Assembly (NCBI GenBank): GCA_964521525.1
Contig: CAZFTD010000061.1
Location: 1 to 17,916 of the forward strand
From: CALEUX01 sp964521525
Lineage (GTDB): Bacteria > Bacteroidota > Bacteroidia > Bacteroidales > Marinilabiliaceae
Direction of reading: 5' to 3'
Length of the DNA stretch: 17,916 nt
The notes beneath the pieces are model-generated. The model did no database searches. It saw only the letters and a list, made by a program, of their open reading frames with translations, and was not told the DNA's origin. The position numbers were made by a program, and so were the translations under genes. Below are positions 8,731 to 14,683 of this stretch, in pieces (the stretch's first letter is position 1; every line of letters starts with the position of its first letter).

Positions 8731-9450
8731 ATGGAAACTTTTAATCTTAGCACATCCCAAAACGTAACGCTCGAATTCAAAATTGCCAGTGTTGCCGACC
8801 GAATTCTGGCCTATATTCTGGACATAATCATTTTAGGGATTACCTCATTGATTTTTAGCCTGGTTATATCACTAACCGCCTTTGGTTTTTCGGAGTGGAT
8901 GCTCCTGCTTTTCCTTCCGGTTATATTTTATCATTTGCTTTTTGAGATTTTCTTTAACGGCCAAAGCCTTGGTAAAATGATAATGGGCATTCGGGTGGTT
9001 AAAACCGATGGTTCGCAACTTACCATTGGCTCATGCTTTATCCGGTGGATTTTTCAGCTTATTGATATTTTGCTTTTAGGCGGCGCTGTGGCCATTCTGG
9101 TAATTATTGTCAATGGTAAGGGGCAACGTCTGGGCGATTTGGCAGCCTCTACAACTGTGTTAAAAATTAATAAGCAGGGAAAGCTTGAAAACACCATCTG
9201 GACTGAAATTGAAGAAACCTACGAAATAAAATTTCCCCAGGTTCAACTTTTGGGCGATAAAGACATTCAGGTGGTGAGGGAAGTTTTGGCTGTTAGCTAT
9301 AAAAATGGCTATAACACTACCACCGCACAACTTGTAAAAAACACCCGCAGTGCCATTTGCGAAAAAGCCAGCATTACCAGCGATTTAAACGACCGTAATT
9401 TATTATTAACCATTGTGAAAGATTACAACGCCCTTCACCAGTTATCGTGA
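8731..9450 (+). CDS. RDD family membrane protein with C-terminal soluble extension
   Basis: 239 residues. The RDD domain covers about 16-148: ASVADRILAYILDIIIL carries the Arg and Asp that name the family, a second pair of membrane segments follows (about 48-72 and 105-128), and GQRLGDLAASTTV closes the domain. GQSLGKMIMGIRVV is the typical loop between helices. About 85 residues beyond the domain are soluble and mixed helical. RDD proteins are small membrane proteins, some implicated in ion transport, mostly without assigned substrate. The gene diverges from the MoxR/DUF58/SpoIIM-like operon, an arrangement seen in other phyla, so it probably belongs to the same system. It ends 3 nt before the end of pdxB on the opposite strand. 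Confidence 0.9.
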   Translation: METFNLSTSQNVTLEFKIASVADRILAYILDIIILGITSLIFSLVISLTAFGFSEWMLLLFLPVIFYHLLFEIFFNGQSLGKMIMGIRVVKTDGSQLTIGSCFIRWIFQLIDILLLGGAVAILVIIVNGKGQRLGDLAASTTVLKINKQGKLENTIWTEIEETYEIKFPQVQLLGDKDIQVVREVLAVSYKNGYNTTTAQLVKNTRSAICEKASITSDLNDRNLLLTIVKDYNALHQLS

Positions 9451-9453
9451 GGC

Positions 9454-10581
9454 TTAGCTAATCAATTTAAAACCAATCGACTTAATCGTTTCAGAAATGT
9501 AGGTTGTACCGTTTATCAGGTTCACTTTCCAAATGCCAAATTCACGTCGCAGAGGGTAATCGCCCCGCTGTTTCTCAAACTGATGTGGATTGGCCCGAAG
9601 GCGCGCATCATCATCTAAAACATTGTAGGTTTGCAATATAGCTTTAGCAGCCACCTGACAGGGATGAAGGCCCCTACAATCAATGGTAATCATTGTGTTT
9701 GATGGTTCGGGCACCGATTGAGGCTCCCAGCTGTCGAGCCCAAGGTTAAATCGCTTGCTGATGGCCTGAACCGACATTGATGTTCCATTGGCTTTACCAT
9801 CGGCCGAATAGCCGGCAATATGCGGTGTTGCAATCCATGCTTTATCAAGCAACTCTCTGGAAATATTGGGTTCGTTTTCCCAAACATCCAATACTGCTTT
9901 GGAAACAACGCCCGAACTCAGCCCCTTTAATAAAGCTTTGGTGCAGGTAACTTCGCCCCGTGATGAATTTATAATTATAGCGCCCGGTTTCAGTTTTTCG
10001 AGCGATTGATTATTGAACAGATGAAAAGTGGCATCTTCTCCTTCGGTTTCAAGGGGGGTATGAAACGTTACAATGTCCGACTCTCTCAACACTGTATCAA
10101 GGCTAACAAACGCACCATTTCCCTCGCGACGTTGGCGTGGCGGGTCGTTCAGTAAAACCCGCATTCCAAGTGCACCGGCAATTTGCGCTACTTTAGAACC
10201 CACCATTCCCACACCAACAACCCCAATTGTAGCCTTGCGCAAATCAAGCCCCTGTTCAATAAGCAACGACAACACAGAGCCAATATATTGACGCACCGAG
10301 CCGGAATTGCAACCCGGAGCATTGCGCCATTCAATTCCGGCCTTTTCGAGCCATGGAATATCTAAATGGTCGGTTCCGATGGTAGCCGTTACTACCATTT
10401 TAACAGTGGTACCTTCCAGCAATTGAGCATTACAGACGGTTCTGGTTCTTACAATCAGTGCATCGGCATCCGCCACATCGGCTTTTGAAATATCAGCGCC
10501 GGGCATGTATTTTACCTCTTTTACAAAAGGCTCAAGAACACCCTTCAAAAATGGAATTTTATCGTCGGCTACTATCTTCAT
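9454..10581 (-). CDS. pdxB: Erythronate-4-phosphate dehydrogenase
   Basis: 375 residues, close to the E. coli enzyme (378). A D-isomer 2-hydroxyacid dehydrogenase fold occupies about 1-285, with nucleotide-binding GVGMVG at 123-128 and acidic Asp146 after the second strand. The catalytic triad falls at Arg208, Glu237 and His254, the same numbers as in E. coli PdxB. PHIAGYSADGKANGT (253-267) and the C-terminal region about 290-375 (DUF3410-type dimerisation domain) distinguish PdxB from serA or generic dehydrogenases. It oxidises 4-phosphoerythronate to 2-oxo-3-hydroxy-4-phosphobutanoate in the deoxyxylulose-5-phosphate-dependent pyridoxal phosphate pathway, in the cytoplasm. No other pyridoxine gene is adjacent. 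The gene is monocistronic in this view, convergent with the RDD gene. Confidence 0.95.
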   Translation of the reverse strand: MKIVADDKIPFLKGVLEPFVKEVKYMPGADISKADVADADALIVRTRTVCNAQLLEGTTVKMVVTATIGTDHLDIPWLEKAGIEWRNAPGCNSGSVRQYIGSVLSLLIEQGLDLRKATIGVVGVGMVGSKVAQIAGALGMRVLLNDPPRQRREGNGAFVSLDTVLRESDIVTFHTPLETEGEDATFHLFNNQSLEKLKPGAIIINSSRGEVTCTKALLKGLSSGVVSKAVLDVWENEPNISRELLDKAWIATPHIAGYSADGKANGTSMSVQAISKRFNLGLDSWEPQSVPEPSNTMITIDCRGLHPCQVAAKAILQTYNVLDDDARLRANPHQFEKQRGDYPLRREFGIWKVNLINGTTYISETIKSIGFKLIS

Positions 10582-10611
10582 TGCATTATATTTAAATTAT
10601 TAAATAACGGA

Positions 10612-10631
10612 TAACCAGCTGATAGCTGTTA
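10612..10631. repeat. Hairpin-forming repeat containing AGCTGATAGCTG
   Basis: Arms TAAC/GTTA and AGCT/AGCT with one bulged C and a GAT loop. The 12-mer AGCTGATAGCTG recurs in opposite orientation at 17421-17432 (as CAGCTATCAGCT), again in an intergenic hairpin. This suggests a dispersed intergenic element. Confidence 0.5.
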
Positions 10632-10645
10632 GGTGTTGATTCTTA

Positions 10646-10728
10646 GTTTTTAGTTCCGGGTAATTCTGAATTTTTCCTGAATCTCGCGACTTTGCAATGC
10701 CTGAAACCATGAACTGAGAACTAAAAAC
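10646..10728. repeat. 11-bp inverted repeat with 61-bp spacer
   Basis: GTTTTTAGTTC at 10646-10656 is the exact reverse complement of 10718-10728. No protein is encoded between the arms. It could be the ends of a short non-coding element or part of a long hairpin upstream of pdxB or the transketolase gene. Confidence 0.45.
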
Positions 10729-10967
10729 GTCCATCTTTAGCCTGCTGCCTTCACCCTTATCACTTGCCATGTCAAATGTATCACGCAAGTTCCATTTTAC
10801 CAATACCTTATTTAAAATATCTCCATATGAAAAAAAAAGTATATTTTTACCATCATTAAATATAGTGCAGAACAGGCTGGAATAGAACACTTCGGCACTG
10901 TCGAAAAACTATCATAATTTATTGATTATCAGGATTAAACAAATAACCGCAAATACAACTTAGAAAC

Positions 10968-12995
10968 ATGAGCAATCAGATTTCACAAAGAGCTGCAGAC
11001 AATATTCGAATTTTATCAGCGGCCATGGTAGAAAAGGCGAACTCGGGACACCCCGGAGGAGCAATGGGAGGCGCCGATTTTGTTCACATTCTTTTCTCCG
11101 AGTTTTTAAACTACGACCCTGCTGACCGCACCTGGGTAAACCGCGACCGGTTTTTCCTCGACCCTGGGCACATGTCGCCCATGTTATACTCTATCCTGGC
11201 CCTTACGGGAACTTACTCCATGAGTGAGCTTGAAAACTTCCGCCAATGGGGAAGCCCTACACCGGGACACCCTGAGGTTGATATTGAGCGTGGTGTGGAA
11301 AACACCTCAGGGCCACTCGGTCAGGGGCATACCATGGCTGTTGGTGCCGCCATTGCCGAGCGTTTTCTGGCACAAAGGTTCGGAAACTGGATGGAGCACA
11401 ATATTTACACTTTCATTTCTGATGGTGGTATTCAGGAAGAAATCAGTCAGGGAGCAGGCCGTTTGGCTGGATATCTTGGATTGGGCAACCTGATAATGTT
11501 TTACGATAGCAACGATATTCAGTTATCAACAGAAACCAACGCTGTAACCAACGAAGATACTGCTAAAAAGTACGAATCGTGGGGCTGGTCGGTTGTCACC
11601 ATTGATGGTCATAACCATGACCAAATACGCAAGGCATTAAAAGATGCCATTGCCGATAAAAGTCGCCCATCGCTGATAATTGGTAAAACCATTATGGGAA
11701 AAGGCGCAGTAAAAGCTGATGGAACCAATTTCGAACGTCAGGTAAGCACCCACGGGCAGCCCTTGAGTCATGCCGGGGCTTCTCTCGAGGCTACCATAAA
11801 AAACCTTGGTGGCGACCCTGCCAATGCTTTCACCATCTTTCCCGATGTAGCTGAATACTACAAAAAAGCCAATGCCGAAAAGGCCAAATATGTGGCTGAG
11901 CGTAAAGCAGCTCAAAAAGAATGGGAAGCCAAAAATCCTGAACTGGCTGCTAAATTTAAGGCATTCTTCAGCAAGGAAGCCCCAAAATTGGACTACAGCG
12001 CCATTAAGCAAAAAGAAAACGATGCAACCCGTTCGGCGTCAGCCACTGTGTTAACGGCTTTTGCCGAGCAGGTTGAGAATATGATTGTAATGTCGGCCGA
12101 CCTTGCCAATTCTGATAAAACCGATGGATTTTTAAAGAAAACCAAAGCCTTTACCAAAGGTGATTTCTCAGGTAAATTCCTTCAAATGGGCGTGGCAGAG
12201 CTGACCATGGCTGCCGTGGCCAATGGTATGGCCCTTCATGGCGGCGTAATTCCGGTTTGTGGAACATTCTTTGTTTTCAGCGATTATATGAAGCCTGCTG
12301 TTCGTTTGGCTGCATTAATGGAATTACCTGTTAAATATGTATGGACACACGATGCATTCCGTGTTGGTGAAGATGGTCCTACCCACCAGCCTGTTGAACA
12401 GGAAGCGCAGATTCGCCTGATGGAAAAACTGAAAAACCACAGCGGCAAAAACAGTGTTTTAGTGCTTCGTCCGGCTGATGCTGAAGAAACCACCGTAGCC
12501 TGGGAAATGGCCATGGAAAACACCCACACGCCTACGGCATTAATTTTATCGCGTCAGAACATTGTGAACCTTCCCGGTAATAATTACTCTGTTTCTCAAC
12601 AAGTTAAAAGGGGAGCCTATGTTGTTGTTAAAGATTCGGCTGTACCCGATGTTGTTTTAATTGGTAACGGCTCTGAAGTATCAACACTTCTGGAGGGAGC
12701 TGCCCTGCTACGCGAGAAAAAAGGTTTAAAAGTACAGGTGGTATCAGTTCCATCGGAAGGATTGTTCCGTAACCAACCAAAAGCCTATCAGGCAGAAGTA
12801 TTACCTGCGGGTATTCCAAGGTTTGGTCTCACTGCCGGCTTACCTGTTACTCTGGAAGGATTAACCGGTGAGAATGGCATGGTAGCCGGATTGGAACAAT
12901 TTGGTTTCTCAGCACCATTCAAAGTGCTCGACAAAGAGTTCGGGTTTACCGGTGAAGCAGTTTTCAACAAAGTATCAGCTTTACTGCAAAAATAA
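10968..12995 (+). CDS. tkt: Transketolase
   Basis: 675 residues, full length. It moves a two-carbon ketol unit between pentose-phosphate sugars using thiamine diphosphate and a divalent metal in the cytoplasm. Catalytic and cofactor residues align nearly number-for-number with E. coli TktA: His28, His68, His101, the thiamine motif at 151-153 with Asn182, His264, Glu411 (activates the thiazolium), His461, Asp469 and His473. Domains are the PP domain (about 1-320), Pyr domain (about 350-525, with GEDGPTHQP at 467-475) and C-terminal domain (about 535-675). The usual GDG of the thiamine motif reads SDG here, which I believe is common in Bacteroidota transketolases. Start: ATG giving MSNQISQRAADNIRIL, which places all motifs at family positions. 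A strong terminator follows 25 bp after the stop. It is probably monocistronic. Confidence 0.97.
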   Translation: MSNQISQRAADNIRILSAAMVEKANSGHPGGAMGGADFVHILFSEFLNYDPADRTWVNRDRFFLDPGHMSPMLYSILALTGTYSMSELENFRQWGSPTPGHPEVDIERGVENTSGPLGQGHTMAVGAAIAERFLAQRFGNWMEHNIYTFISDGGIQEEISQGAGRLAGYLGLGNLIMFYDSNDIQLSTETNAVTNEDTAKKYESWGWSVVTIDGHNHDQIRKALKDAIADKSRPSLIIGKTIMGKGAVKADGTNFERQVSTHGQPLSHAGASLEATIKNLGGDPANAFTIFPDVAEYYKKANAEKAKYVAERKAAQKEWEAKNPELAAKFKAFFSKEAPKLDYSAIKQKENDATRSASATVLTAFAEQVENMIVMSADLANSDKTDGFLKKTKAFTKGDFSGKFLQMGVAELTMAAVANGMALHGGVIPVCGTFFVFSDYMKPAVRLAALMELPVKYVWTHDAFRVGEDGPTHQPVEQEAQIRLMEKLKNHSGKNSVLVLRPADAEETTVAWEMAMENTHTPTALILSRQNIVNLPGNNYSVSQQVKRGAYVVVKDSAVPDVVLIGNGSEVSTLLEGAALLREKKGLKVQVVSVPSEGLFRNQPKAYQAEVLPAGIPRFGLTAGLPVTLEGLTGENGMVAGLEQFGFSAPFKVLDKEFGFTGEAVFNKVSALLQK

Positions 12996-13020
12996 TAACC
13001 AAACATAAGGTTAACTTAAA

Positions 13021-13069
13021 AGGCGCAAGGCTCTGAATATAACTTCAAGCCTTGCGCCTCTCTTTTTTT
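13021..13069. terminator. Strong hairpin terminator serving transketolase, possibly bidirectional with tRNA-Val
   Basis: Perfect 12-bp arms (AGGCGCAAGGCT at 13021-13032, its complement at 13048-13059), a 15-nt loop, then CTCTTTTTTT on the plus strand. On the minus strand the same stem is followed by TTTTAAG, a weaker tail, and it begins only 12 nt after the 3' end of the tRNA. Confidence 0.92.
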
Positions 13070-13070
13070 G

Positions 13071-13145
13071 TGGGTTGTACTGGATTCGAACCAGTGACCC
13101 CTACCCTGTCAAGGTAATGCTCTAAACCAACTGAGCTAACAACCC
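13071..13145 (-). tRNA. tRNA-Val (anticodon GAC)
   Basis: 75 nt that fold as a cloverleaf: acceptor GGGTTGT/ACAACCC, D arm GCTC/GAGC with an AGTTGG loop, anticodon arm TTACC/GGTAG around TTGACAG (anticodon GAC, reading GUC), a 5-nt variable loop, and T arm ACTGG/CCAGT with TTCGAAT. The discriminator is A. The CCA end is not encoded; the genome continues CAAAAA. The anticodon stem opens with one T-G wobble. Confidence 0.96.
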
Positions 13146-13225
13146 TTATAAAAATCAAAAGTCTCTTTCCTGAACCATTTGAAGAATTATATCATGCTTC
13201 ATCTGACTTGGGAAAAACAATGTTA

Positions 13226-13233
13226 CAAATGTA
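13226..13233 (-). promoter_or_regulatory. Candidate -7 element for tRNA-Val
   Basis: On the minus strand it reads TACATTTG, an exact TAnnTTTG match, about 80 bp upstream of the mature tRNA 5' end. No good -33 element is seen, and the surrounding TTACA/TGTAA palindrome offers another explanation. Confidence 0.3.
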
Positions 13234-13258
13234 ATATTTTAAGATAAAAATAAATGAA

Positions 13259-13282
13259 AAAAGGCCTGATTAAAGGCCTTTT
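13259..13282. terminator. Hairpin AAAAGGCCT-GATTAA-AGGCCTTTT, terminator-like on both strands
   Basis: Perfect 9-bp arms whose outer part is A-rich on one side and T-rich on the other, so either strand yields a GC stem followed by Us. No gene visibly ends here on either strand; it may insulate the tRNA from its surroundings or remain from a lost gene. Confidence 0.6.
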
Positions 13283-13401
13283 CATTCTGGATTTTTTTCA
13301 CTGACTTATAGGGAAAGGTTTGAATCTTTCGATTGCAAACATAGACATTTTTTAACAAATACAAAGAAAAATTTCAAAATAATTTTTCTTTTTCATTAAA
13401 C

Positions 13402-13425
13402 CTTTGATTTATTCGTGAATCAAAG
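13402..13425. repeat. Inverted repeat CTTTGATT-8 nt-AATCAAAG
   Basis: Perfect 8-bp arms around TATTCGTG. It is not followed by a T-run, so an operator or structural element is likelier than a terminator. It lies about 250 bp upstream of the toxin gene. Confidence 0.4.
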
Positions 13426-13659
13426 ATAAATCATCAAACTTCAGATTTCATTTCATACAACGTCTGCCAAAAAGTACTTTTCGTGAGAAACTAATAGTCT
13501 TTAATAAAACCAGAAAACTACATTTTACACCTTCTAAGCATATCTTTATGTTTAATAGGTCGTTAGTGATTCAATCGGCGGAGATTTGAAAATTTAAGCA
13601 CAAGATTTATAGTATAGGAAAATTCGCCTCTGCAAGTTCCCTGTTTTGGTAACTTTTAT

Positions 13660-13667
13660 TAACTTTG
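13660..13667 (+). promoter_or_regulatory. Candidate -7 element of the toxin-antitoxin operon
   Basis: TAACTTTG matches TAnnTTTG exactly, only 6 bp before the toxin ATG, which would give a leaderless or nearly leaderless transcript. A partial direct repeat TAACTTTT lies 10 bp upstream (13650-13657), and TTTTGG at 13644-13649 is too close to act as a standard -33 box. The repeats could bind the antitoxin. Confidence 0.35.
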
Positions 13668-13673
13668 TAAATT

Positions 13674-13997
13674 ATGAGAATAATAAAAGAAAAAACACTT
13701 ACTGATTATTGTCGGTTGAGTAAATACAAGCAGGCTGCTGAAGCGCTAAAGGCCTGGGTTTATGAGGTAAAGTTTTCTACCTGGAATAATGCAAATGAAT
13801 TGAAATCAAAATACGGTAATGCCAGCGTCATAAGCTCAAAAAGAGTGGTATTCAATATAAAAGGAAATGACTATCGACTAATAGTTGACATTGAATACAA
13901 ACTAAAAATAGTCTTTATAGTGTGGTTTGGAACACATAAGGAATATGATACGATAAATGCAAAAACAATAGGTTATGAAACGAGCATGATTCGTTAA
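13674..13997 (+). CDS. higB: HigB-type toxin (mRNA interferase family)
   Basis: 107 residues, typical length for the HigB_toxin family of the RelE-like fold. The family pattern is clear: MRIIKEKTL start, ALKAW (about 24-28), an SVISSKRVVFNIKGNDYRLIV core (about 44-66) and WFGTHKEYDTI near the C-terminus (about 83-94). Members cleave mRNA in association with the ribosome and are neutralised by an adjacent HTH antitoxin. The toxin gene comes first and the antitoxin second, the hig order. The gene appears intact. It is in an AT-rich patch between a tRNA and a sugar-utilisation operon, consistent with horizontal acquisition. The symbol is by family, not by proven orthology to a named locus. Confidence 0.88.
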   Translation: MRIIKEKTLTDYCRLSKYKQAAEALKAWVYEVKFSTWNNANELKSKYGNASVISSKRVVFNIKGNDYRLIVDIEYKLKIVFIVWFGTHKEYDTINAKTIGYETSMIR

Positions 13998-14007
13998 GCA
14001 CAACTTG

Positions 14008-14023
14008 TCCCGACTTTTCGGGA
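14008..14023. repeat. Palindrome TCCCGA-CTTT-TCGGGA between toxin and antitoxin
   Basis: Perfect 6-bp arms around 4 nt. It shares its arms with the palindrome at 3710-3726. There is no T-run after it, so read-through into the antitoxin gene is expected. Confidence 0.55.
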
Positions 14024-14029
14024 AACACG

Positions 14030-14057
14030 GATGGAAATTCATCATGCGAGTTCCATC
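14030..14057. promoter_or_regulatory. Inverted repeat GATGGAA...TTCCATC upstream of the antitoxin gene
   Basis: Perfect 7-bp arms (14030-14036, 14051-14057) with a 14-nt spacer, ending 26 bp before the antitoxin ATG. Candidate operator or mRNA hairpin that tunes antitoxin expression separately from the toxin. Confidence 0.4.
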
Positions 14058-14083
14058 TGACCAACTTTTATAATTATTTACGG

Positions 14084-14548
14084 ATGAAAGCTAAAATACT
14101 AAAAACAGAATTAGAATACAATGAAGCTTGCGAAAGAATTTATAATCTTATCAATAGCTCTGACAGTGCAATAGAACCTGATAGTGCAGAGGGAGAGGAA
14201 CTGGAACTCTTATCGTTACTTGTAGAAAAATACGAGCAGGAACATCACTGTATGGAAGCACCCGGGCCTATCGAAGCTATTAAATTCAGAATGGAACAAA
14301 TGAATTTAAAACAAGCGGATATAGCGCCACTTTTTGGAGGTAAAACAAGAGTGTCTGAAGTGTTGAATGGAAGAAGAACCCTTACATTAAAAATGATAAC
14401 ACTTCTAAACAGATACTTAGGTATTCCTCTGGAATCATTAATAAGCGGCAATAAGGATATTAAATTGGAAGATCAAAATAAAGAGAAGCTTTTGAATATA
14501 TCTTCAATTAAGGATTTTTTAAATGGAACAAGAGCAGCAATGATTTAA
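14084..14548 (+). CDS. higA: HigA-type antitoxin, HTH XRE family
   Basis: 154 residues. An N-terminal acidic helical region (about 1-60, with EEYEQEHH-like charge clusters) precedes a helix-turn-helix domain at about 63-118: IEAIKFRMEQMNLKQADIAP, then a turn, then KTRVSEVLNGRRTLTLKMI as recognition helix region and LGIPLESLI closing the domain. The KTRVSEVLNGRR pattern is diagnostic of HigA-like antitoxins (COG5499-type). It should bind and block the HigB toxin and repress the operon. About 36 residues follow the HTH domain. The first ATG in frame is used; the only nearby upstream ATG (14044) is out of frame. The 86-bp distance from the toxin stop is long for a toxin-antitoxin pair. A strong terminator follows 39 bp after the stop. 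Confidence 0.88.
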   Translation: MKAKILKTELEYNEACERIYNLINSSDSAIEPDSAEGEELELLSLLVEKYEQEHHCMEAPGPIEAIKFRMEQMNLKQADIAPLFGGKTRVSEVLNGRRTLTLKMITLLNRYLGIPLESLISGNKDIKLEDQNKEKLLNISSIKDFLNGTRAAMI

Positions 14549-14586
14549 CTCTTATTTTTTCTGATTAACTCATGTTCATTTGAAAG

Positions 14587-14623
14587 TTCCTCCAATGACT
14601 TTAGGTCATTGGAGGAATTTTTT
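14587..14623 (+). terminator. Rho-independent terminator after the antitoxin gene
   Basis: Perfect 13-bp arms (TTCCTCCAATGAC at 14587-14599, complement 14605-14617), 5-nt loop, then six Ts. On the other strand no T-run follows, so it acts mainly for the toxin-antitoxin operon. Confidence 0.93.
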
Positions 14624-14683
14624 GTCTATCTGTATCTACTAAAGCGAAAATTTGTCTTCAGTCTGTTAAAACCTTAAAACAGT

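Larger units (their letters stand above)
10582..10967. other. 386-bp divergent gap between pdxB and transketolase genes
   Basis: It must hold promoters for both genes, but I find no exact TAnnTTTG element; TATATTTT near 10841 is one mismatch away on the plus strand. The left part contains two repeat structures: TAAC-C-AGCT-GAT-AGCT-GTTA at 10612-10631 and a perfect 11-bp inverted repeat (GTTTTTAGTTC at 10646-10656, GAACTAAAAAC at 10718-10728). An open frame of 96 codons on the minus strand (10600-10890) has a composition unlike a protein and shares these repeats, so I do not call it. Confidence 0.6.
13146..13673. other. 528-bp AT-rich gap between tRNA-Val and the toxin gene, rich in inverted repeats
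   Basis: No gene is supported. From left to right it contains a candidate promoter for the tRNA (13226-13233), an AAAAGGCCT hairpin (13259-13282), an 11-bp AT-only-but-one stem AAAGAAAAATT/AATTTTTCTTT (13363-13373 and 13381-13391), and CTTTGATT/AATCAAAG (13402-13409 and 13418-13425). A more GC-mixed stretch at about 13565-13635 precedes the toxin promoter. The contrast with flanking housekeeping genes suggests accessory DNA. Confidence 0.6.

Noticed and set aside
10600..10890. 96-codon open frame on the minus strand between pdxB and tkt
   Set aside because: Its translation has no recognisable motif and its sequence is made of intergenic repeats (the 11-bp inverted repeat and the AGCTGATAGCTG hairpin), so it is more likely a chance frame.
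11637..12011. 124-codon minus-strand open frame
   Set aside because: Antisense to the transketolase gene in a region with clear family conservation; no independent evidence.
13071..13145. tRNA-Val as an integration site for the toxin-antitoxin island
   Set aside because: Integration normally duplicates the tRNA 3' end. The 3' end faces tkt, the accessory genes lie on the 5' side, and no partial tRNA copy was seen in 13146-14683.
13555..13640. Integron attC-like site upstream of the toxin gene
   Set aside because: GTTAGTG at 13562 does not fit the GTTRRRY core, and no paired inverse core at the right distance was found.
13640..13673. TTTTGG at 13644 as a -33 promoter element for the toxin gene
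   Set aside because: It is only 10 bp from TAACTTTG; the Bacteroidota promoter needs about 19-21 bp between the two elements.
14640..14683. CTGTT...AACAG hairpin as terminator of the symporter gene
   Set aside because: Arms are only five bases with an AT-rich interior, and no T-run follows on the minus strand.
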